Assembly (NCBI GenBank): GCA_030065095.1
Contig: JASJDP010000006.1
Coordinates: 142,777 to 206,776, forward strand
Direction of reading: 5' to 3'
DNA length: 64,000 nt
Source of the DNA: Rhodobacter sp.
Lineage (GTDB): Bacteria > Pseudomonadota > Alphaproteobacteria > Rhodobacterales > Rhodobacteraceae
Part shown: in pieces, positions 18,091-27,147 of the stretch
Layout of the letters: every line of letters starts with the position of its first letter
Numbering within the stretch: the first letter of the stretch is position 1
Position numbers and translations under genes: made by a program
Notes under the pieces: generated by a model
What the model was told of the DNA's origin: nothing
The model's input: the letters and a program-made list of their open reading frames with translations, nothing else
The model's database searches: none

Positions 18091-19310
18091 GACGTTCGAG
18101 CCTCTCTCACGGTGTTTTCCAGTGTGCTGAACAAGATGGTCGCGGTGAGTGCCAACGCGATGGCCACGAAACCGCTTTTGGCGAGAACCAATCCCCCACC
18201 GCTTAGTTCCACCAACGCGCCCTGGACCAGGGGCAGGCATCCCATGGCGATCATCAGGCCGGAGACCATGGTGCCAAGCAGCTTTTCCTTCTCCGCCTGT
18301 GGCGCTGCCAATGAGAGCACCGAAATGCGCAAGGATATTCGTGTGTAGCTGACGACAAAACCGACAGTGAATGTCGACAGGAACGAGGCCAACCGCATGC
18401 CGGTGATAACGATGATCAGATCGGCGAGCACCAAGCATACCGCGAATAGCAGGCAAAGGCGGCGATCCTGCGGCGCAAAGGTCGCGGCGATCGCGCCGAC
18501 GGCGGCCATGGCGCTTGCCAAACCATAGTCGCTTCCGCTCCATCCGAGACCGCTCTGATAGAGAATTGGCAAAAGCCCGTTGAAAGCGCCGATATGTGCG
18601 CCGATCAGCACCATTCCTGCGACGATCAGAGCTATGCCGCGCGTGAAGCGGATCTCATGACTCGGGCCGACAGCATCCGGCGCGGCGGCATCGTCTGTTT
18701 CAAGATCCTCACCGCTCAGTGAACCGGTCAGGAGCACCAGAAAGATCAGCGTGCCAATGCTGGAGACTGTGCAGAGCAACAAGAAGGCGCCTGCAATGTC
18801 TAGCGCGTCGATCAGTACGCCGCCCGTTGCGGCGCCCATAAAGGCCGAGACCTGGACGCAGAGCTGGATGAACCGCGCTCCCCGCTTCGTGTCGACGAAC
18901 CCCAGAAAGATCATGCGCGCATTGAGTTTTTCGATTCCCACCTGCGTAAGGAAGTTTAAGACGCCGATCAGGAAACCAATCATCGCGAACAAGCCCGATG
19001 TCACCGAACCGCTGAGGATCACGGCCAAGACCACAGCCAGACATACGGCTATGCGGAAGAACGAAAGCCGCTTGACGGAGAAATCCGAACCGATGCCCAT
19101 TCGGTGCGCGATCTTGCCGAGCAGGAACGGCACAACGGTCGACAGAAAGATCACGACCCCCGCGACGAGGGCAGAACCGGTGGCTTCGACAGACGCCCAG
19201 ATCACTGCGGTAAGAAGGGCAAAGTCGGCCGAGACTATTACTGCGGTGATGATGTAGAATAGGACAGCACGATGAGACACGGCTGTTTGACTATCGGCAG
19301 ATGATGACAT
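18087..19310 (-). CDS. MFS-type transporter, probable product exporter
   Basis: The protein has about 407 residues and roughly 12 membrane segments in two halves, separated by a hydrophilic acidic loop (EDLETDDAAAPDAVG). I chose the ATG at 19310, preceded by AGGA; it lies 20 bases inside the upstream ATP-grasp gene. Overlap with both flanking ATP-grasp genes binds it to this pathway. Export of the made compound, or self-resistance, is the natural inference. Confidence 0.82.
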   Translation of the reverse strand: MSSSADSQTAVSHRAVLFYIITAVIVSADFALLTAVIWASVEATGSALVAGVVIFLSTVVPFLLGKIAHRMGIGSDFSVKRLSFFRIAVCLAVVLAVILSGSVTSGLFAMIGFLIGVLNFLTQVGIEKLNARMIFLGFVDTKRGARFIQLCVQVSAFMGAATGGVLIDALDIAGAFLLLCTVSSIGTLIFLVLLTGSLSGEDLETDDAAAPDAVGPSHEIRFTRGIALIVAGMVLIGAHIGAFNGLLPILYQSGLGWSGSDYGLASAMAAVGAIAATFAPQDRRLCLLFAVCLVLADLIIVITGMRLASFLSTFTVGFVVSYTRISLRISVLSLAAPQAEKEKLLGTMVSGLMIAMGCLPLVQGALVELSGGGLVLAKSGFVAIALALTATILFSTLENTVREARTS

Positions 19311-20568
19311 TGTTGTTGTCCTCGCCAAGAGGTGCGCCGTTGAAAGTCGTGTCTCGGCGGATCTGCAGGACTTTCTTCATCACGTCGTCGTGGGTAGGTG
19401 CCGTCACGATGAAATAGCCGATGTGGTCCATCTGATTGTCGGTGGTTTTCAGGGCCTCGCCGGGGCTCTTAAGCGATTTCTCGAATGCGAGTTCGGAACT
19501 CGCGATGGAAAGCTCGTGAAAGACCTCCGCGCCACTCGGCGCGAGAAAGTAGTGAAGCGCAGAGACTTGACGAGGTTTTCGAAAGGCTGCGATTTCCGGC
19601 ATTCGACCCAGGGCCATGTCGACCAGGATCTCTTCCATGCGCACATCGAAGGCGATATTCACCGCCCGCAAGGAATCCCAGCCCATGAAGCGAATGTTGA
19701 GCTCGACCAACTCGATCTCGCCCGCATCGGTCACGATGATCTCCACATGGGAAATGCCGTGACGGTAGCCAACCGCAGCGTGGAACTGCCGCACCTTCTC
19801 GAAAATCCGCTCCTTGAGCGGATGTTCATAGGGCACGGTCAACCCCATTTCCACGGCGATGTCCCGTTTGAGCACTGCGCGCGAGGCAAGGGTGAACGGA
19901 TGATAATCGCCGTCCACGGTGATGCCTTCGACCGACAACAGCTCGCCTTCGGCCGCCTCCTCCAGAAACACACCGGCACCGCCTTTAAGGTATTCCCGAA
20001 GCGGGCCGAAATGGACATCCTCGAACGCCTGCCAATTCGACAGGGCGTTTTGGAGATCGGCATAGGATGTGCACCGCTTCACCGACGCACTTCCACCGCC
20101 GTTCACGGGCTTGAAGAAAAATGACTTGCCTTCGGGCCAGTTCTCCATTGCGTCGAAGTCGGTTTCGTCGACAAAGGACAGCCCGGTTAGCCCGTTCTCC
20201 CGGAGGCGGCTGCGAACCCATTTCTTGTTCAGGAAATTGCGGACTTCCGCAGCAGTATGGCCCTTAAGGCCGTACTCCTCCCGAATGCGGGCCTCCAGCA
20301 GTAACGTCGGCTCTGCCGCGGCATAGACGCCGACCACGTCGCGACCCGCACAGACGTCGATCACGCTCTTCATATTGGCGTCAGTATCGCTCCAGGAGGT
20401 CAGCTGGTGCGATGTCGTCACCTTTGCCCACGGATCCGTCGGCAAAGCAGAATCCGGACGGGCCAGCGTATGAAACACGACGACGTCAAAGCCCCGACGA
20501 TCGGCCTCTTCGATTACAAAAAAAATGTGATTGAAGGGTTCCAGTACGATGAAGACGGGTGGCGGCAC
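19291..20568 (-). CDS. ATP-grasp domain ligase
   Basis: The 425-residue protein starts at a GTG with AGAGG seven bases upstream. It has an N-terminal pre-ATP-grasp Rossmann-like domain. It then has KSFFFKPVNGGGSASV (ATP loop), VFLEEAAEGELLSVEG and the Mg-binding VELNIRFMGWDSLRAV. It differs clearly from the other ATP-grasp protein of the operon, so the two probably make separate bonds. The role is ATP-driven activation of a carboxylate; substrates are unknown. It lies 66 bases after the cupin gene and overlaps the MFS gene by 20. Confidence 0.82.
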   Translation of the reverse strand: MPPPVFIVLEPFNHIFFVIEEADRRGFDVVVFHTLARPDSALPTDPWAKVTTSHQLTSWSDTDANMKSVIDVCAGRDVVGVYAAAEPTLLLEARIREEYGLKGHTAAEVRNFLNKKWVRSRLRENGLTGLSFVDETDFDAMENWPEGKSFFFKPVNGGGSASVKRCTSYADLQNALSNWQAFEDVHFGPLREYLKGGAGVFLEEAAEGELLSVEGITVDGDYHPFTLASRAVLKRDIAVEMGLTVPYEHPLKERIFEKVRQFHAAVGYRHGISHVEIIVTDAGEIELVELNIRFMGWDSLRAVNIAFDVRMEEILVDMALGRMPEIAAFRKPRQVSALHYFLAPSGAEVFHELSIASSELAFEKSLKSPGEALKTTDNQMDHIGYFIVTAPTHDDVMKKVLQIRRDTTFNGAPLGEDNNNVIICR

Positions 20569-20634
20569 CGCTGTACCTCTTGTTTGGATGGGAGAGAATT
20601 ATGTCGTGAACCCCGAAGAGGCGTCCTTCGGAGT

Positions 20635-20961
20635 TCATATAGAGATGTGGTTGAATGCGATGATGTATTTGGCACCGTCTTCCAATGCCACCGATCCGTG
20701 CCGGGCATGCCGCGGCAAGACTATGACATCGCCCGACGTGCAGACCGCTTCGTTGTCAGTCCAGTAGAACCGCACGGAGCCCTCCAGTATAATGAGTGTC
20801 TCGTCGGTGTCGTGTACATGCCAGGCATGTTCTTTGCCCGGTACGTCGTTCTGCACTTCGACCGCGCCCTGTTCCGGCAAACAGCGATAGACGAGCTCTT
20901 TCAAATCCCGTGTATCGACTGCATTTTTCAGTATGTTGACCTTCTCGGACTGAGTGCTCAT
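20635..20961 (-). CDS. Small cupin protein
   Basis: The 108-residue single-domain cupin has motif 1 as HAWHVHDTDETLIILEG, with two His and a Glu ligand in the usual spacing, and motif 2 as LPRHARHG. This preserves a three-His, one-Glu metal site. Small stand-alone cupins can be sensors, isomerases or oxygenases. Zinc cupins paired with N-hydroxylases catalyse N-N bond formation in some known pathways. The ATG overlaps the upstream YqcI/YcgG gene by 4 bases (ATGA), so the two proteins are made together. Its part in the pathway is inference. Confidence 0.82.
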   Translation of the reverse strand: MSTQSEKVNILKNAVDTRDLKELVYRCLPEQGAVEVQNDVPGKEHAWHVHDTDETLIILEGSVRFYWTDNEAVCTSGDVIVLPRHARHGSVALEDGAKYIIAFNHISI

Positions 20962-21695
20962 GCTACTTCATCCCTCTCTTGTTGGATATTGAGCGATGCA
21001 AACGGACATTGAACCTCTCCGTTGTCGTCGCGCAGAAAATACTGTTTGTACTCGTATTTTCCCTTCTCCCCGTAGAGACCCAAATGCGGTGAGATTTCAA
21101 CCGCATCGTAATTCACCAGGCGCTTGCGCACCTTGGTTGTGGAACGTCGCGCCGCCTCGGGCGTGCCAAGAATGGTGTCGAAGACCCAGCGAGGCTGAAA
21201 CGTGACCATGAAGGACGAAGAACGGCGACTTTGGCGCAGGACGTGAGCGGGCGAATTGCAGACGACAAAAACAGGCTCGCCAGCAAAGCAGAATTCCCAG
21301 CGCTCATCCTGTATCTGGTCTGGGAAATCGGAAGGCCACGGAGCCGGATCATTCTGAGCGAGATCCGCCAGGAGGTTCCAGAACCTCCGCTCGTAGACCT
21401 CCAGAGACTGCACCGGTTCAGGGCGGAAGAACACGACAAGCGACGTATTGTCACCAAATTTTCTCGCAGATTTCAAATAATAGAACAGAACGGGCGCGAG
21501 GCTGCCGGCACACACACGATCAAGGAAAACAAATCGCAGCTCGTCCTTATTTAAGCCCGCAGCACCGAATATGCATGGGAAAGGTTTTGTCTTACTCTCT
21601 AGATTCGCAACAAATTCCGAGAACAATACCGTCTTCCAAGTTTCCAATTCTTGATGTTCACACTGTATTTCTGATCTTGTAAGCATTCTGGACAC
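20958..21695 (-). CDS. YqcI/YcgG family protein, probable heme-dependent N-hydroxylase
   Basis: The protein is about 245 residues. Family marks are PFPCIFGAAGLNKDELRFVF near the N-terminus and RRSSSFMVTFQPRWVFD at about two thirds. Characterised members of this family (DcsA in D-cycloserine and GntA in guanitoxin biosynthesis) are heme proteins that N-hydroxylate arginine or a related guanidine. I therefore infer that this enzyme N-hydroxylates an amino acid or guanidine as the first pathway step. The GTG at 21695 follows GGGAG by eight bases; an ATG at 21686 is possible. It heads a five-gene operon. A TTGACA box lies upstream at 21724-21729 but lacks a matching -10. Confidence 0.8.
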   Translation of the reverse strand: MSRMLTRSEIQCEHQELETWKTVLFSEFVANLESKTKPFPCIFGAAGLNKDELRFVFLDRVCAGSLAPVLFYYLKSARKFGDNTSLVVFFRPEPVQSLEVYERRFWNLLADLAQNDPAPWPSDFPDQIQDERWEFCFAGEPVFVVCNSPAHVLRQSRRSSSFMVTFQPRWVFDTILGTPEAARRSTTKVRKRLVNYDAVEISPHLGLYGEKGKYEYKQYFLRDDNGEVQCPFASLNIQQERDEVA

Positions 21696-22102
21696 TATGT
21701 GAACTCCCAATGCTGCATTGCGTTGTCAAGTATCCCGATCCACGTATGGCTGGACTACATTAAATGGCGCCGCCAATATCAGACAGGGATATGGTTTGCG
21801 AGAAAGCGGAAAGGCCACCCGTGCGCAGCGCGGTTGCGCTTGCCAAGCCGGGTTTCACGACGGATCGTCTGCCGAGATAACGATGCATAGTGACCTTCCT
21901 GAAATGAGGCTCTGCGGGATTCAGCATTGCACAGATTTTCAACCATTGGAATAGTTTTTTGGCTCAAAAGTTTCCTGAGGTTGAACATCGACAGGTGGCT
22001 GGACAGGGTGGCGTGGCGCGGCAAGGGGGATTTTGCACCCGGCCGGAACCGACACCCCAATGGCCCTTTAAGGGGCGGTTTTTTGCGCAAAAAGGAACGC
22101 AA
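21696..22102. other. Intergenic region upstream of the biosynthetic operon
   Basis: No intact gene was seen in these 400 bases. A weak hairpin with CCCTT and AAGGG arms followed by six T residues lies near 22060-22085 on the plus strand and could be the terminator of a lost gene. Short open frames here resemble nothing I know. The stretch probably includes the promoter for the YqcI/YcgG operon. Confidence 0.4.
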
Positions 22103-22204
22103 CTTCAGGACTATGCGACGGACGTGGTCATTCTGAGCGGGCCGCCGAAATACGTCCGGTCCGACAACCGCCCCGAGTTCGTTGCTCAGAAGGTCCGCGC
22201 CTGA
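22103..22204 (+). pseudogene. IS3-type transposase fragment
   Basis: Thirty-three codons end in GPPKYVRSDNRPEFVAQKVR then a stop. This matches the rve-type integrase core of IS3-family OrfB, where the second catalytic Asp lies in the RSDNGPEF motif. The first Asp and the final Glu are missing, as is the rest of the element. It lies upstream of the YqcI/YcgG operon, at the opposite end from the IS5-type remnant. Confidence 0.7.
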
Positions 22205-22325
22205 ATCGCGGCCGTCCACTGCCCGACGCCTGCCTGTTTGGCCGCGGCAATGAACGCCGTGTCGCCGCCCTCGTTCATGTCTCGGACGCTTGTGGTTCGT
22301 CCCGACGGGCCATCCCGTTGTTCAC

Positions 22326-23120
22326 TCACGCCCAGCCTCCGCCCAGATCGTCGCGCGCACGTTCGATCCAATGGTCCCGCAGCCATCCACAGGGCCGCGC
22401 GTTGCGCAGCCAGTGGCGGTAGCCCGCGACGGCCTCCGGCATCTTCGGCCGGCCGTGAAAGCAGACCACGCGCGCGCCCTCCGGCAATCGCGGTTCCGTC
22501 CAGAAATTCGTGGGCCAGGCGGGCAGGCAGTCATGTTTGAACGACACCACCCAAGGGTCCGGCAAATAGGAAAACTCTCCGCGATCCATCGCCTTGTGCG
22601 AGGTATAGCGCTGCTCTGATCCCCGCGCCCTTTCAACCTCTTCGTAGGGCGCCGCCGCAAGGTCGTCGTAGAGCCAGCCGTGCCGCGACGGATCGAACCG
22701 GAAGACCGACCCATGCCCGGTCGGCCGCCCCTTGCGTTTTTCCACCCAGTCGTGCCGCATCGCCACCTTGCCCGGTTCGAAGCCAAGCAGATCGTCCAGC
22801 GCCCCGGTGATCACGACATCCAGATCGAACCCCAGAACCGGCCCATCGGCCGGAATAACGCCCTGACGGAACAGCGAAACCTTCCGCATCGCCCCCTGCC
22901 GGTTCGCGACCCTCAGTGCTGCATCCATCTCGGCCTGAAACGGTTCGTCGGGCAACGGCAGCACGTCGACATCCGGATGCAGCCCGTCCGCCCGCTCGGT
23001 CATGCAGAAGAAACGCACCGGGACGGCCAGATTCCGCCGCACCCCGGAATAGAGCCGATTGACATATTCCGGGCCGAACAAGGTGCCCCATTTGATGCAG
23101 ATGACATTGGCCCGGCCCAT
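22326..23120 (-). CDS. Glycosyltransferase-like protein
   Basis: The 264-residue protein begins ANVICIKWGTLFGPEYVNRL and includes a DLDVVITGALDDLL stretch (about residues 97-110), which looks like the DxD strand of GT-A, GT8-like enzymes. Tryptophans and histidines dominate the C-terminal half. The ATG at 23120 is preferred to a longer frame because the upstream codons look unrelated. The acceptor is unknown. It stands alone, divergent from rsgA. Confidence 0.65.
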   Translation of the reverse strand: MGRANVICIKWGTLFGPEYVNRLYSGVRRNLAVPVRFFCMTERADGLHPDVDVLPLPDEPFQAEMDAALRVANRQGAMRKVSLFRQGVIPADGPVLGFDLDVVITGALDDLLGFEPGKVAMRHDWVEKRKGRPTGHGSVFRFDPSRHGWLYDDLAAAPYEEVERARGSEQRYTSHKAMDRGEFSYLPDPWVVSFKHDCLPAWPTNFWTEPRLPEGARVVCFHGRPKMPEAVAGYRHWLRNARPCGWLRDHWIERARDDLGGGWA

Positions 23121-23385
23121 GGCGGCTCCCGACTGGCTGGCCTGTCCTAGCAACGCCCAGCCCGGCATGCCAGTGAATCCGCCCGTTGCCCAAGGGCAAG
23201 ACATCGGCTAGACAATCGCCGCGCGGCCGACATCGCCGCGCCCGATCGAGACCGGAGGTTTTTTGGCCCTTGCCACCGCCTTCGGGGCCCTGGCGGCCTA
23301 GACACGGCACGCCGCCGGCGCCCCCGGACCTTGACGGCCATCGATCACGGTGGCCGAACGCAATTCTTGTATCGGAATACCTGCC

Positions 23386-24426
23386 TTGACCACCTATACA
23401 CTCACCGGCCTGGGATGGTCGGATCACTTCGCGCGCCAGCTGGACGAGCCCGGCTTGGCGCAATCTCCGCAGTCGGAGGCAGAGCCGCTGCGCCTGTCCG
23501 CAATCCATCGCGACCGGATGACCGGCCTTGGAGCCCGCGGTGCATGGCCCCTGATCAGCGCCATTGCGGCCGGCGACCTGGCTGTCGGCGACTGGGTTCT
23601 GGCGATCCATGGCCGCATTGCCCGCCGCCTGCAACCGAGGACCGAATTGGTGCGGCGCGCGGCGGGGCCCGGCGCCGGGCACCAGCTGATCGCCGCCAAT
23701 GTCGACACCCTGGGCATCGTCACCAGTTGCAATGCCGACTTCAACATCGCCAGATTGGAACGCTACCTTGCGTTGGCCGCCACGGCCGGCTGCCTGCCGC
23801 TGGTGGTTGTGACCAAGGCCGACCTGGACGACACGCCACAGGATTATGTCCGTGCGGCCCAACGCCTGTCGCCCCTTGTCACCGCTCTGGCGCTCGACGC
23901 CCGTGACCCGCAGGACGCGGCGCGGCTGGCGCCCTGGTGCGGACCCGGCCAGACGCTGGCGCTGGTCGGATCATCGGGTGTCGGCAAGACGACGCTGTAC
24001 AACGCGCTGACCGGCAAGCAGGACGAAACCCGGGATATCCGCCAGGACGACGCACGCGGCCGTCATACGACGACCGCCAGGCACCTGTTCCAAAGCGGCG
24101 CGGGCGGATGGCTGATCGACACGCCGGGCATGCGCGAGTTGCAGCTGACCGACGCGAGCGAGGGCATCGCCGCCGTCTTCGACGACATCGAAACCCTGGC
24201 GCGGGGCTGCCGGTTCGCGGATTGCACGCATGAAAGCGAGCCCGGCTGCGCGGTGCAGGTCGCGATTGCCGCAGGAGCGCTCGACCCCGGCAGGCTGCAC
24301 CGGTGGCGCAAGCTCGGCCGAGAGAACCGGCGCAACTCGGAAACGCTCGCCGAGGCGCGGCGGCGCGACCGGTCCTTCGGGAAGATGGTCCGAAACGCGC
24401 TCCGCGACAAAAACGGCCGCCGCTGA
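23386..24426 (+). CDS. rsgA: Ribosome small-subunit maturation GTPase RsgA
   Basis: The protein of about 346 residues has a circularly permuted GTPase order: TKAD (G4) comes before GSSGVGKTTLYNAL (G1) and DTPGMRE (G3). A C-terminal zinc-binding cluster CRFADCTHESEPGC follows. An N-terminal OB-like domain starts after LTGLGW. The enzyme docks on the 30S subunit late in assembly and uses GTP hydrolysis to release assembly factors. The TTG at 23386 is preferred because homologues begin a few residues before LGW; a GGA stretch lies upstream. Confidence 0.93.
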   Translation: MTTYTLTGLGWSDHFARQLDEPGLAQSPQSEAEPLRLSAIHRDRMTGLGARGAWPLISAIAAGDLAVGDWVLAIHGRIARRLQPRTELVRRAAGPGAGHQLIAANVDTLGIVTSCNADFNIARLERYLALAATAGCLPLVVVTKADLDDTPQDYVRAAQRLSPLVTALALDARDPQDAARLAPWCGPGQTLALVGSSGVGKTTLYNALTGKQDETRDIRQDDARGRHTTTARHLFQSGAGGWLIDTPGMRELQLTDASEGIAAVFDDIETLARGCRFADCTHESEPGCAVQVAIAAGALDPGRLHRWRKLGRENRRNSETLAEARRRDRSFGKMVRNALRDKNGRR

Positions 24427-24492
24427 GGCCGTTTCGCATTGCAGGACCGGCGGGCCGGGCGGCGGAAAATCCCGCCGTCCGGCGCAGGGACG

Positions 24493-25656
24493 TCAGGCCG
24501 CGGGCATCCGCTGTTCGACGATTTCCGCCCACCACGAACATCCCGCCGGGATCGCCTCGTCGTTGAAGTCGTACTCGGGGTGATGGACCATCGCCGTATC
24601 GCCGTTGCCGACCAGGATATAGGCGCCGGGACGTTCGTTCAGCATAAAGCTGAAATCCTCGGCTCCCATCACCAGCGGCGCCTCTTCGCAGCCGCCGGAG
24701 ACCGCCTTGGCCACCTCGGCCGCAAATTCGGTCTGTTCCTCGGAATTGACCATCACCGGGTATCCCCGGTTGTAGGTCAGTTTCGCGGTCGCCCCCATCG
24801 ACATCGCAACGCCCTCGGCGATCTTGGCCATCTGCGCCTCTGTCTCGTCCTGGACGTCCGGATTCATGGTCCGCACCGTGCCCTTCAGCGTCACGTTTTG
24901 CGGGATCACGTTATAGGTGGTGGACGAGGTCTCGAACGACGTGACCGAAACCACCAGGTGATGGGTCGGGTCGGTCAGGCGGCTGGCGATGGTTTGCAGT
25001 GCCAGCACGATGTGGCTGGCCACGACCGTGCTGTCGATGGTGTCATGCGGTTTCGCGGCATGCCCCCCCTTGCCGTGGATCTCGATTTCGAACTGGTCGG
25101 CAGCCGCGAAGAAGGCCCCGGGGCGGATCGAGAATTGTCCCACCGGTTTGCCGGGCCAATTGTGCATGCCATAGACTTCCTGGATCCCGAAACGATCCAT
25201 CAGGCCATCCTCGCACATCTCCTTGCCGCCGCCGCCGCCTTCTTCGGCGGGTTGGAAGATGACCGCGACAGTGCCGTCGAAATTGCGGGTCTCGGCGAGG
25301 TACCTTGCCGCCCCCAACAGCATCGCCGTGTGGCCGTCATGTCCGCAGGCATGCATCGCGCCGGGGGTTTTCGAGGCATAGTCGACGCCCGTCGCCTCGT
25401 GAATCGGCAAGGCATCCATGTCGGCGCGCAGGCCGATAACCTTGCCGGAATTGTCGGACTTGCCCTTGATGAGTCCCACGACACCGGTCCGGCCAATGCC
25501 GGTGACGATCTCGTCGCAGCCGAATTCCTTGAGTTTTTCGGCGACGACACCGGCGGTGCGGTGCGTTTCGAACAGGATTTCGGGGTGTTCGTGCAGATCA
25601 CGCCGCCAGGCGGTGATTTCGGGCAGAAGCTCCGCAAAACGGTTCTTGACGGGCAT
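24493..25656 (-). CDS. M20 family amidohydrolase (hippurate hydrolase-like)
   Basis: The 387-residue protein has the zinc-site motifs RRDLHEHPE, GLRADMDALP, MHACGHDGHTAMLL and FQPAEEGGGGGK of the M20D subfamily (hippurate hydrolase, indole-acetyl-amino-acid hydrolase). It should cleave N-acyl amino acids or small peptides in the cytoplasm. It lies 144 bases after the flavoprotein gene on the same strand and probably serves the same catabolic route as the divergent peptide importer. Confidence 0.9.
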   Translation of the reverse strand: MPVKNRFAELLPEITAWRRDLHEHPEILFETHRTAGVVAEKLKEFGCDEIVTGIGRTGVVGLIKGKSDNSGKVIGLRADMDALPIHEATGVDYASKTPGAMHACGHDGHTAMLLGAARYLAETRNFDGTVAVIFQPAEEGGGGGKEMCEDGLMDRFGIQEVYGMHNWPGKPVGQFSIRPGAFFAAADQFEIEIHGKGGHAAKPHDTIDSTVVASHIVLALQTIASRLTDPTHHLVVSVTSFETSSTTYNVIPQNVTLKGTVRTMNPDVQDETEAQMAKIAEGVAMSMGATAKLTYNRGYPVMVNSEEQTEFAAEVAKAVSGGCEEAPLVMGAEDFSFMLNERPGAYILVGNGDTAMVHHPEYDFNDEAIPAGCSWWAEIVEQRMPAA

Positions 25657-25800
25657 GGAATATCCTTCAGGTTGTTTCTATCCAGGAAACTGGGGCAAAT
25701 GCCCGCCCCAGGCAAGGGCAGGCGGCGATCAACCGCGCATCCGAGGCCAGATGCACGAACAACCTTTCGGATTACGTCGGCAAATGCAATTGCGCCTCGC

Positions 25801-27147
25801 TCAAGCCGCAACGCCCAGGTCGATTTTCGACCCGTCGCTGAAGCGGGACAGGCGGAACCGGGTCAGGTCGTGGCCGACCTCGTTGTCCATCGCCAGATCG
25901 GCGACGACGCGGCCGAACCCGGGGCCGATACCAAACCCGTGACCGCTCATCCCCGTCGCGATCACAAGGCCGGGCACCGCCTTGGCCCGGTCGACCACCG
26001 GCACGAGGTCCGGCATGGTGTCGATCAGGCCCGCCCAGGCAGCGCGCAGGCGCACCGGACCCAGCCGCGGGTACATCCCGGCGAAACGGCGCGCGGCTTC
26101 CGACAGCTTTCCCACGTTGGGGCTGGGGTTCAGAACGCGCATGGCCTCGAAGGGGCTGGGACCGTCGGCAGACCAGCGGCGGGCGGTGCCCCAGGCATCC
26201 GGGTAACCCCGCGGCGCGGCCGGCAGGTAGCGGGTATTGAACGGTGCCGCCATCAACTGCGGCAGAAAACTCCGCAACGAACGGAAGGCGTCGGGGCCGA
26301 TGAACAGCTCGTGGAATTCCGCCGGCGCGATCGAATAGCCGCCATCGGCGCGGCGGCGGAACGCCATGTGCCCGCCTGCGGCGGCAATCTGGGTCACCTC
26401 CGGCAAAGCCTCGGTTGCGGCGACAGAGGCACGGACCGACAGTTGCGGGATATCGACCCGGGCGTTGCGCAGCAGCAGCCGTGACCAGGCGCCGCCGGCA
26501 ACGACGACCGTCGCACAACGCACCCGCCCGGCCTCGGTCACCACCCCGGCAATCCGTCCGGCCTGAATGTCGAGCGCGCGGGCGGCACAGCTTTCGCGAA
26601 TCATCGCGCCCTCGGTGGCCGCCAGCCGGGCGAGCGCGGGAACCGCCAGCCACGGCTCTGCCCGCATGTCGGACGCCGTCCACAGCCCGCCGTGCCAGCT
26701 ACCGCGGGCTCCCGGCAGCCTCGACGCGACGCCGGCCCGGTCCAACGGCACCGTGTCCAAACCATGGGCCCGCGCCGTCGGCAACCAGCGTTCAAGGCGC
26801 TCCATCTCGGCTTGCGATTCGGCGAGGTAAAGAACCCCGCCCTGCGTGAGCCCGATGTCGGTATCCAGATGCTGTACCAGTTTGCGCCAGTGCCGGGCGG
26901 CCTCGATCATGATCGGCAGCTCTGCGGGGTCGCGGCCCTGCTGACGGATCCAGCCCCAGTTGCGGCTGGACTGTTCGCCCGCGATCCGGCCCTTTTCCAC
27001 CAGCAGCACCGATTGGCCAGCCTTCGCCAGGAAATACGCGGTCATCACCCCGACCACCCCGCCGCCGATCACGACGCAATCTGCCTGCGCTGGCAGATCG
27101 CCCCCGTGCTCGACCGGCGATTCTTCGGAAATCGGGAATGGCGTCAC
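25801..27147 (-). CDS. DAO-family FAD-dependent oxidoreductase
   Basis: The 448-residue protein has an N-terminal dinucleotide fold (CVVIGGGVVGVMTAYFLAKAG) and SSRNWGWIRQQGRD, typical of D-amino-acid dehydrogenase or sarcosine-oxidase-like flavoenzymes. The C-terminal FAD site (ATGMSGHGFGIGPGFGRVVA) is intact. It should oxidise an amine or amino acid. The GTG start overlaps the argE-like stop by 4 bases (GTGA). Confidence 0.88.
   Translation of the reverse strand: MTPFPISEESPVEHGGDLPAQADCVVIGGGVVGVMTAYFLAKAGQSVLLVEKGRIAGEQSSRNWGWIRQQGRDPAELPIMIEAARHWRKLVQHLDTDIGLTQGGVLYLAESQAEMERLERWLPTARAHGLDTVPLDRAGVASRLPGARGSWHGGLWTASDMRAEPWLAVPALARLAATEGAMIRESCAARALDIQAGRIAGVVTEAGRVRCATVVVAGGAWSRLLLRNARVDIPQLSVRASVAATEALPEVTQIAAAGGHMAFRRRADGGYSIAPAEFHELFIGPDAFRSLRSFLPQLMAAPFNTRYLPAAPRGYPDAWGTARRWSADGPSPFEAMRVLNPSPNVGKLSEAARRFAGMYPRLGPVRLRAAWAGLIDTMPDLVPVVDRAKAVPGLVIATGMSGHGFGIGPGFGRVVADLAMDNEVGHDLTRFRLSRFSDGSKIDLGVAA

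Noticed and set aside
21724-21729. TTGACA box upstream of the YqcI/YcgG gene (minus strand)
   Set aside because: It matches a -35 consensus, but no TATAAT-like element stands 16-18 bases downstream.
22055-22090. Hairpin with a six-T tail, possible terminator
   Set aside because: Only about five stem pairs form, and no intact gene lies upstream on that strand. Recorded only as part of the intergenic region.
24439-26484. 681-codon plus-strand open frame opposite the amidohydrolase and flavoprotein genes
   Set aside because: It is antisense to two genes with clear active-site motifs and has no family-like sequence of its own.
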